Positions 57,849-64,000 of a stretch of 64,000 nucleotides of DNA are shown here, in pieces (positions within the stretch are counted from its first letter, which is position 1; the number at the start of each line of letters is the position of its first letter). The notes under the pieces are model-generated. The model did not search any database. It was given only the letters and a program-made list of their open reading frames with translations, and was not told the origin of the DNA. Location: positions 1 through 64,000 of the forward strand of contig JAFRFD010000086.1 in NCBI GenBank assembly GCA_017434525.1, given 5' to 3'. Source of the DNA: Methanobrevibacter sp. (GTDB lineage Archaea; Methanobacteriota; Methanobacteria; Methanobacteriales; Methanobacteriaceae). The position numbers and the translations under genes were made by a program.

Positions 57849-59144
57849 TTATTCCTCTTTAATATAATCGATAATATTGTCAATGTCGACTAATTCCTGG
57901 TTTCCACTAACCATGTCCTTTATTGTAATTTTATTTTCTTTAAGGTCGTTTTCACCAATAATGGCTATTTTTGAAACTTTGATTTTGTCGGCATAGTTCA
58001 TCAATTTCTTGAATTTTTTACCATTCAAATCAACATCTGCCTTAATGTTGTTTTTCCTTAGTGTTTGGGTTATTTCATAAGCTTTAGGCCTTACGCTATC
58101 TGAAATTGGAGCTACATAAATATCTAAATGTGAAGGTAACTCCTCATCATCGGTTAACTCTTCAATTGCATTCATCAATCTGTCAAAACCAAGTGCAAAT
58201 CCTGTTGATTCGACTTCTTGGCCTCCGAAGAGTTTTACTAGGTTGTATGATCCTCCACCACAAATCTGCTTTTGGGCACCAAGTTCAGGGACATAAATCT
58301 CGAATACAATTCCTGTGTAGTAGTCAAGTCCTCTTGCAACACCGAGGTTCAATGTGTAGTTGGTAACATCGAAAGATTCTAAAAGTTCAATTAATTGTTT
58401 AAATTCATCTAAAGCATTTTTAGGTTCTTCATAAGGAGCAATTAATTCCTCAACGTCACTTAAGATTGATTTGTCACCAACCATATCAATTAATTTTAAC
58501 AGAATTTGGTTTAATTCATCATTGTCGATGACAGGTTCGTCTCCACTTAAGGATTCGATTAATAATTCTTTATCTCCTTTATCAATCACGACCATAATTT
58601 CCCTTTGGGTTTCGGTTGATATTTCAAAGTGTTTGAATAATCCTCTTATGATTCCCAGGTGGTTGAGGTTAACGTCGGCGGTTGTAATTCCAAGTGCATT
58701 GATTGCATCTGTACAGAGTGCAATAACTTCAGCTTCACCCTGAGGGGAATTGGCTCCAATCAATTCACAACCAAATTGCCAAAACTGTCTGAATCTTCCT
58801 TTTTGAGGTCTTTCATATCTAAAACAGCTTCCATAATAATAAAGCTTGATTGGTTTTGTAGCTGTTTTTTCAAGTTCGTTCAAGTATAATCTTGCGACCG
58901 GTGCAGTAATTTCAGGTCTTAATGTTAATTCTCTGTCTGATTTGTCTTTAAAATTGTATAATTGATTTACGATTTCTTCTCCAGATTTGGTTGTAAATAG
59001 TTTCAATTCCTCAAATAATGGAGTTTTAATCTCTTGATAACCGTAATTTTCGAATATGTTTCTTAAGGTACTTTCTGCTTTTTTTCTTTGTCTCATTTCG
59101 TCAAATAAGAAATCTCTAGTACCTCTTGGTCTTGTAAATTCCAT
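57849..59144 (-). CDS. hisS: Histidyl-tRNA synthetase
   Basis: The 431-residue class II synthetase has [13 protein letters not shown] at the start, [36 protein letters not shown] (motif 2), the histidine motif [17 protein letters not shown] and [28 protein letters not shown] at motif 3. The C-terminal anticodon-binding domain starts near residue 335. GGAGAGC precedes the ATG. It is the first gene of hisS-hisI-PIN ATPase-TIM barrel on the minus strand. Confidence 0.97.
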   Translation of the reverse strand: MEFTRPRGTRDFLFDEMRQRKKAESTLRNIFENYGYQEIKTPLFEELKLFTTKSGEEIVNQLYNFKDKSDRELTLRPEITAPVARLYLNELEKTATKPIKLYYYGSCFRYERPQKGRFRQFWQFGCELIGANSPQGEAEVIALCTDAINALGITTADVNLNHLGIIRGLFKHFEISTETQREIMVVIDKGDKELLIESLSGDEPVIDNDELNQILLKLIDMVGDKSILSDVEELIAPYEEPKNALDEFKQLIELLESFDVTNYTLNLGVARGLDYYTGIVFEIYVPELGAQKQICGGGSYNLVKLFGGQEVESTGFALGFDRLMNAIEELTDDEELPSHLDIYVAPISDSVRPKAYEITQTLRKNNIKADVDLNGKKFKKLMNYADKIKVSKIAIIGENDLKENKITIKDMVSGNQELVDIDNIIDYIKEE

Positions 59145-59415
59145 TTTTGCTCTCCTATGATTAAATTTATTATAATTAAACTATGTTTTTTAGATGTTAT
59201 ATAATCTTTTGTTATATTGCTTATCAAACGCTCTTTGACAATTTGCTAATATTTTAATTTCATATTATTCATGTAATTTTTGGAAGTTCACATTCATGTA
59301 TTTGTGTTTTTACACATTTTTGCATTTACTGGACAAAATATCTAATCATTTAAGAATATTGTTTAAAAATGGGAATTGGGAGAAAATAAAGTAATTATAA
59401 TCTATAAAGAGGTAT

Positions 59416-59544
59416 TTGAATTCAAGAAAGGAAGTCGATGAATTTGTTAGATTGGAATATGAAAAATTCAGACCAGTTCAAGACAAACTTTTCAAGTCCG
59501 ATTATAACAAATTTGATGAAGAGACTAAAAAGTTTTTAGTATAA
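59416..59544 (+). pseudogene. RhuM-like C-terminal fragment
   Basis: A 42-residue frame from TTG at 59416 to TAA at 59542-59544 reads LEYEKFRPVQDKLFKSDYNK, which resembles the C-terminal Glu-Tyr-x-x-Phe-Arg-x-x-Gln-Asp-x-x-x-x-Ser-Asp-Phe/Tyr motif of the RhuM virulence-associated family. A stop at 59398-59400 cuts it off from any upstream part, so it is probably a remnant of a much larger accessory gene. The remaining 271 bases back to hisS hold the hisS promoter and nothing else I can support. Confidence 0.45.
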
Positions 59545-59563
59545 CATAAATCAATTATTAATT

Positions 59564-60412
59564 ATGAATATTAAAGGCAGTACAAATATTGTAGGGTTGA
59601 TTGGCCATCCTGTTGAACATAGTTTTTCACCACCAATGCATAATGCGGCATTTGATGCATTGGGAATGGATTGGGCTTATGTCGCTTTTGATGTCAACCC
59701 TAATGACTTGTCATCAGCTATTGAGGGAGCTAAATCATTGAACATCGAGGGCTTCAATGTCACCATTCCTCATAAAATTGAGGTAATGCAATATTTGAAC
59801 GAGTTGGATGAAGTTGCAAGTTTAATCGGTGCCGTAAATACAATTGACCTTAAAAATTTAAAGGGATACAACACTGATGGAATTGGCGCTGTAAGAGCTA
59901 TTGAAGAAGTTTCCCCTATTAAAGATAAAAACGTCATTGTTGCTGGTGCAGGAGGTGCTTCAAGAGCAATTTCATTTTACCTTGCAAAATTCGGTGCTGA
60001 TTCAATTACAATACTGAACAGAAATGTCAATAAGGCTCAAAACTTAGCAGAGGATGTTTTAAAATCTGATTTGATAAGTGATGTTAAATCGGATTCCATA
60101 TCACAGATCAACGGTTATTTGGGCAATGCGGATATTTTAGTTGATACAACACCTTTAGGAATGGATCCTCATATTGATGATGAACCAATTGCTCGGGCTG
60201 ACAATATGCATGAGGATTTGGTTGTTTTTGATGCAGTTTATAATCCTAATGAAACGGTTTTAATAAAAGAGGCCATTAAGGCTGGTGCAAAACCAGTTTA
60301 TGGAATTAAAATGCTATTGTATCAGGGTGCTGAAAGCTTTAAGATATGGACAGACCAGGATGCGCCGGTTGATGTAATGGAAAAAGCGCTTAATGAATAT
60401 CTGGGACGATAA
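59564..60412 (+). CDS. aroE: Shikimate dehydrogenase
   Basis: AroE reduces 3-dehydroshikimate with NADPH in aromatic amino acid synthesis. The 282-residue protein has GLIGHPVEHSFSPPMHNAAF with the shikimate-binding Ser, FNVTIPHKIEVMQYL with the catalytic Lys, NTDGIGAVRAIEE, the Rossmann motif VAGAGGASRAISFYLAKFG and DTTPLGM. Length is standard. The downstream gene begins 1 base after its stop. Confidence 0.96.
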   Translation: MNIKGSTNIVGLIGHPVEHSFSPPMHNAAFDALGMDWAYVAFDVNPNDLSSAIEGAKSLNIEGFNVTIPHKIEVMQYLNELDEVASLIGAVNTIDLKNLKGYNTDGIGAVRAIEEVSPIKDKNVIVAGAGGASRAISFYLAKFGADSITILNRNVNKAQNLAEDVLKSDLISDVKSDSISQINGYLGNADILVDTTPLGMDPHIDDEPIARADNMHEDLVVFDAVYNPNETVLIKEAIKAGAKPVYGIKMLLYQGAESFKIWTDQDAPVDVMEKALNEYLGR

Positions 60413-60413
60413 T

Positions 60414-61103
60414 ATGGAGTTAATGTTTAACATATCTGGATTAACATCTGATGAAGAGGAATTTTCAAGTTCTAAAAAGGACGTATTGAAATTTCTAAAA
60501 ATTATTGGAGTAGACACTCGTTTTATTTCTTATACTCCTGAAAAGATTTACATTAACAACTTAAGATTTTCAAAGTTTTCAAGAACCCGTGAGAAGACAT
60601 TTAAAAAACAGTATCCTGATATTGAAGTTGTAAGAAACTCATTGTTTCAAAAGATTTGCTCAAAGTCAGCTAAAAACCTGACATTGGAAATCAAGCCTAA
60701 CTCAACAATATTGATGCCTGATGATAATTTCATTTGCGAATTATTGTTAGAGCCTTATACTCGTAAATATGGCGCTAATCTAGTTTATGAAGGAGATTAT
60801 GACTTAAAAGTCAATCCATTGATTTTGGACGATAAGGTAAACACCATATTTGAAGGAATTTTTTCAGGCGAGGGTTTAAATTTGATTGACGGAGAAAACG
60901 AAATCTATCCCTTGGCTAATGTTTCACTAGATTGGATAAATTCATTTTTAGAAATGGACGGTCAGAATTTAATCGAATGTGAAAATAAAAATGAGTTAGC
61001 TAATTCATTTTCCGAATTCTTGGAGGATGTCGCTCCGCAATTTAGGGAAAATGTCATCAGCGCTTCTGAGTTTATCGCTTCAAAAAATAAAATTAAAAAC
61101 TGA
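60414..61103 (+). CDS. Uncharacterised protein coupled to aroE
   Basis: The 229-residue protein is acidic and soluble, with an N-terminal alpha/beta-looking part ([38 protein letters not shown]), a basic middle ([20 protein letters not shown]) and a Glu/Asp-rich helical end. I see no catalytic motif and do not recognise the family. The ATG at 60414, one base after the aroE stop, was preferred to an earlier in-frame start inside aroE. Its last 11 bases overlap the convergent rfcL gene, so both 3' ends share sequence. Confidence 0.65.
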   Translation: MELMFNISGLTSDEEEFSSSKKDVLKFLKIIGVDTRFISYTPEKIYINNLRFSKFSRTREKTFKKQYPDIEVVRNSLFQKICSKSAKNLTLEIKPNSTILMPDDNFICELLLEPYTRKYGANLVYEGDYDLKVNPLILDDKVNTIFEGIFSGEGLNLIDGENEIYPLANVSLDWINSFLEMDGQNLIECENKNELANSFSEFLEDVAPQFRENVISASEFIASKNKIKN

Positions 61104-62604
61104 AAAGTGATACTTGCTTGTCAGTTTTCTTTTTAGGCTTTTCTTCTTTTTCAATTTCTTTTTCTTCCTCAGCAACCTCTTCTATCTCTTCTTCAATAGG
61201 TTCATCTGTGATTCCCGGAATTTCAAATGGAAGTTCTTCCTCAACAGGAGCTTCAATAGCAGTTTCAGTAATTTCCTCTTCGCCAACTTCCTGAGGTGCA
61301 TTCATCATTTGATTTTGAAGTTCCTCAAACCTTCTGTCACGCTCTTCAACTCTCATCTGAGCTTTTTGCTTTTCCATTTTGTCAACGACTTTCTTAGGAA
61401 TTTTCTTTTTCCTGAATCGTTTGATTTCATCATCTTCCAATTCTAAAAAGTCAGAGATTTCCCATGCAAGCTCATCATTTTTAAACATTATCTCCAGATA
61501 AGGGAACATTGAAATGCCCACAGCATGTGAAACGTGCATCTTTTGTGTCATCTTTTCGGCAATTCCGTCTCTCAGGTTTCTTTTGCCTCTGTTTCTCCCC
61601 ATTAATGTGAAGATTGTTGGACTTTGAATCTTTGTGAATTTTTTATAGGTCTCTTTTTTGGATGAGCTTACTCCAATTCCCATAAAGTCACTTGCATACT
61701 TCCAGTAACCGTAATTTCTGCTGTTTCGAGCCCTTGCAAAGTATAAATCGGCTTTGGCTATATTTTCGTAAGCCTTTTTGATTTCATCTTTTTTGCTGTA
61801 TTCCCTTGGAATGTTTTCTGCAATGTATTCCATTACAAGTGTCGGATCCTCGTCAACCCTTAGGGCATCTCTTACATGCTTAGGATTTTTACTCTTTAAA
61901 ACTCCGGTTATTGCATTGAAGATATCTGACCTGTCATCCTTTATTCTCAAATCTTCAACATCTCTCACTTCCAATATTGAATCTTTATCGGATAGTGCTT
62001 GAAGAGTATTTATTGCTGATCTGACGTCTCCTTGGGACTTTACAGCTATCTCCTTCATTGCTGCAGGGTTTACTTTTATCTCTTCAGTTTTAGCAATCTT
62101 TTTTAGCAATGCATTGATACTGTTCCATCGGGCTTTTTTCATTTTAATGACAGTGCATTTTGGTTTAATTGATTGCAGGCGTTTTGAGTAAAAATCATTG
62201 GCAATTAAAATCATTGGATGTTTGGAGTTTTTGATTATCTCTCCAATTGCCCTTACTCCACCACGGTCGTTGGTTCCGTGAATTCCGTCCACCTCGTCCA
62301 TGATGATGAGTTTGTATTCATCTCCAAAAAGTGACCTTGTAGATGATGATTCACCAATCGTATTTTTAATAACGTCCTGTGAACGTTTGTCACTTGCATT
62401 AAGCTCAATGTATTCTGAAAACTCCTTTGCAATAATGAGTGCGAGTGTGGTTTTTCCAATTCCGGGAGGTCCAACTAAAAGTAGGGGGTGCTGTGGATTT
62501 CCCTTTTTCCAATTTCCAACCCAATCAAGGATTATCTTTTTCTCTTTATTATTGCCAACCACTTCATCTAGGGTCTGTGGTCGGTACTTGTCAGTCCATA
62601 ACAT
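61093..62604 (-). CDS. rfcL: Replication factor C large subunit
   Basis: RfcL is the AAA+ large clamp-loader subunit that with RfcS loads PCNA. The 503-residue protein has Walker [15 protein letters not shown], Walker [11 protein letters not shown], and a long Glu/Lys-rich C-terminal tail. It ends KQVSLFSF, a PCNA-interacting (PIP) motif with Gln, Leu and Phe at the expected positions. I start it at the ATG at 62604, properly spaced from AAGGT at 62611-62615, giving [16 protein letters not shown]; an ATG two codons earlier is too close. It follows rfcS by 9 bases. Confidence 0.96.
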   Translation of the reverse strand: MLWTDKYRPQTLDEVVGNNKEKKIILDWVGNWKKGNPQHPLLLVGPPGIGKTTLALIIAKEFSEYIELNASDKRSQDVIKNTIGESSSTRSLFGDEYKLIIMDEVDGIHGTNDRGGVRAIGEIIKNSKHPMILIANDFYSKRLQSIKPKCTVIKMKKARWNSINALLKKIAKTEEIKVNPAAMKEIAVKSQGDVRSAINTLQALSDKDSILEVRDVEDLRIKDDRSDIFNAITGVLKSKNPKHVRDALRVDEDPTLVMEYIAENIPREYSKKDEIKKAYENIAKADLYFARARNSRNYGYWKYASDFMGIGVSSSKKETYKKFTKIQSPTIFTLMGRNRGKRNLRDGIAEKMTQKMHVSHAVGISMFPYLEIMFKNDELAWEISDFLELEDDEIKRFRKKKIPKKVVDKMEKQKAQMRVEERDRRFEELQNQMMNAPQEVGEEEITETAIEAPVEEELPFEIPGITDEPIEEEIEEVAEEEKEIEKEEKPKKKTDKQVSLFSF

Positions 62605-62613
62605 TTCCATACC

Positions 62614-63561
62614 TTAAATGAATTTGGTTAGAAGAGCTTCAAGTTGGATTCTTGGATTTGCTCCTTCCCTTATTCTAAAATCACAATCTGCTATTGAATT
62701 AATCAGGTCAATATAAAAATCAGGTTCCATTTTTCCTTCAACAACTCTTTTTGAAACTTCCTGATATATTTGGGTAACCATATCCTCTCCGCTGGTTCCT
62801 TGAAGAACCATGGTTTCTCTTAAAATTGTCCTAGCGCCCAAGAAGTCTCCCATAAGCGCTTTATTAATCATATTTCCAATCTCTTGCGGTTTTGCTTTGG
62901 ATACCACTTCGTAAATTGCATCTTCAGTTATTGTTTCTCCTTCTGAGGCTGCAGCCTGTAAGACGTTGACTGCCTTTCTCATATCTCCTTCAGCAAAGTA
63001 GACTATTGTTTCAAGACCTTTGTCATCTGCTTCAAACCCTTCTGATTCGCATATGAATTGCAGTCTTTCTTTTATTTCTTCTCCTTTAATTGGAGCAAAT
63101 CTGAATATTGCACATCTTGATTGGATCGGGTCAATAATTTTTGATGAGTAATTACATGAAAGTATAAATGAAGCGGTTTTTGTATACATTTCCATTTCAC
63201 GTCTAAGTGCATGTTGGGCATCCTTGGTCATGTTGTCTACTTCATCCAGAAAGATTATTCTGAATGGGGCGCCGACAGGTTTTAGTCTACAGAAGTTTTT
63301 AATGCGATCCCTTACTGTGTCAATTCCTCTTGCATCTGATGCATTCAATTCTAAGAAGTTTTGTCTCCAGTATTCTCCTAAGATGGATCTGACTAATGCA
63401 AGTGCAGTTGTGGTTTTTCCAACACCTGCTGGGCCTGTAAACATTAAGTTAGGCATACTTCCTTCGCCTACATATTTTTCAAGTCTGGTAATGATTTGTT
63501 TTTGTCCTACAATGTCTTCTAGCTTTTGTGGTCTATATTTTTCTACCCATGGTCCGCTCAT
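62614..63561 (-). CDS. rfcS: Replication factor C small subunit
   Basis: RfcS is present in four copies in the archaeal clamp loader. The 315-residue AAA+ protein has [17 protein letters not shown], Walker [17 protein letters not shown], Walker [11 protein letters not shown] and the sensor/arginine-finger [12 protein letters not shown] (the conserved SRC). GGTGATTAA precedes the ATG. rfcL follows on the same strand, a standard archaeal operon. No intein is present. Confidence 0.97.
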   Translation of the reverse strand: MSGPWVEKYRPQKLEDIVGQKQIITRLEKYVGEGSMPNLMFTGPAGVGKTTTALALVRSILGEYWRQNFLELNASDARGIDTVRDRIKNFCRLKPVGAPFRIIFLDEVDNMTKDAQHALRREMEMYTKTASFILSCNYSSKIIDPIQSRCAIFRFAPIKGEEIKERLQFICESEGFEADDKGLETIVYFAEGDMRKAVNVLQAAASEGETITEDAIYEVVSKAKPQEIGNMINKALMGDFLGARTILRETMVLQGTSGEDMVTQIYQEVSKRVVEGKMEPDFYIDLINSIADCDFRIREGANPRIQLEALLTKFI

Positions 63562-63710
63562 TTAATCACCATTTTATTATAGTAAGATTTATGTATCATG
63601 TTGTTAAATTATTTTTTGCTTAACTTTTTTAATATATGAACTCCAATTAATATATAGTTAAAGTGAGCATTTGAAAACTAATGTTTATTATAAAATTTAA
63701 GGTGTTAAAA

Positions 63711-64000
63711 ATGAAAGGCACATGGAAACTTAAATTAAGAATGTGGTTAACATCCATTTTAATGTTTACAATTGTATATTTCCTGGTCATGCTTGCAGGA
63801 TGGTATTTGGGCGTCCGCAGTTATATGATTTGGTTATTTGCAAGTTTAGTAATTGTATTTTTACAATATTGGTTTGGACCAAGTCTTGTAAAACGTTCAA
63901 TGAATGTAAGGCCGTTATCTGAAGCTGAAGCGCCTCATATTCATAAGATGGTAGCGGAACTTGCACAGGAAGCGGGCATTCCTAAACCTGAAGTAGGACT
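63711..64000 (+). CDS. htpX: HtpX-like membrane zinc protease, N-terminal part
   Basis: The gene is cut by the right edge after 96 codons. It begins MKGTWKLKLRMWLTSILMF, shows two membrane segments (about residues 13-32 and 37-55) and the family block EAEAPHIHKMVAELAQEAG with IPKPEVG, typical of the region before the HExxH motif of HtpX. The enzyme degrades damaged membrane proteins. GGTG before the ATG at 63711 is the ribosome-binding site. The catalytic motif lies beyond the window. Confidence 0.85.
   Translation, partial: MKGTWKLKLRMWLTSILMFTIVYFLVMLAGWYLGVRSYMIWLFASLVIVFLQYWFGPSLVKRSMNVRPLSEAEAPHIHKMVAELAQEAGIPKPEVG

Noticed and set aside
61114-61446. 110-codon Phe/Leu/Ser-rich plus-strand frame opposite the rfcL tail
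   Set aside because: It is the complement of the Glu/Lys-rich RfcL linker, which produces Phe/Ser/Leu-rich antisense frames.
1-64000. CRISPR array, prophage or complete defence island
   Set aside because: I saw no regularly spaced direct repeats with unique spacers, no integrase, capsid or terminase genes, and no restriction-methylation pair. The tripled unit at 33498 has too few copies and wrong architecture for CRISPR.

Overview
The window comes from a methanogenic archaeon of the order Methanobacteriales, most likely a Methanobrevibacter-like organism. The DNA is AT-rich with poly-T gene ends. It carries F420-dependent methylene-H4MPT dehydrogenase, methanogenesis marker 12, a CfbB/CbiA-type amidase, a fused Fae-Hps enzyme, Mur-type ligases and UppP (expected where pseudomurein is made), both archaeal clamp-loader subunits, Hef, a GAN/RecJ-type nuclease next to ribosomal protein S15, a Kae1-Bud32 fusion, and surface proteins with adhesin-like architecture. 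No database search was possible; names rest on motifs, lengths and gene order.

Layout. 1-2100: a broken transposase end, a secreted adhesin-like protein and an 836-bp non-coding stretch. 2102-12408 (+): ilvD-hisD-acetyltransferase, aspS with a flavoprotein, then cbiC-hemL-signal peptidase-argS. 12449-15406 (-): nitroreductase-MarR-MATE, an apparently self-regulated efflux operon with two palindromic operators, plus an Ig-like anchored protein. 15530-24259: purD, a TMEM175-like membrane protein, argF, two small membrane genes (-), ilvB-ilvN-carbonic anhydrase, ilvC, methanogenesis marker 12. 24256-28897: an LSm gene divergent from a 47-codon gene, surE, a membrane-anchored Mrr-like protein, and cfbB with a multi-spanning membrane protein.

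28999-33321: thrS, fae-hps, a zinc-ribbon protein and a coiled-coil protein. 33328-38737: a tripled promoter-like repeat in front of a secreted protein whose only plausible start is ATT, then an iron-sulfur flavoprotein, a flippase, a ModE-type regulator and a ferredoxin. 38777-45802: hisB, mtd, tRNA-Val, ilvE, uppP, cobT and kae1-bud32. 45847-52360: rdgB, rps15, GAN/RecJ, phosphomevalonate dehydratase large subunit and two overlapping Mur ligases. 52513-64000: hef, a TIM-barrel gene, a PIN-ATPase-KH protein, hisI, hisS, a RhuM-like remnant, aroE, rfcL, rfcS and the start of htpX.

Most of the window is housekeeping. All branched-chain amino acid genes needed to go from pyruvate to valine (ilvB, N, C, D, E) are present but scattered, as are histidine genes (hisD, B, I). 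Tetrapyrrole and cobamide genes (cbiC, hemL, cfbB, cobT) and envelope genes (uppP, Mur ligases, flippase, possible polymerase) are likewise dispersed. I see no CRISPR array, prophage or intact insertion sequence. The signals that stand out are local: the paired MarR operator, the ATT start behind three repeated promoter units, the carbonic anhydrase coupled to ilvN, the Mrr-like protein lacking its catalytic Glu, a Cys-rich insert in one Mur ligase, and two decayed accessory genes.
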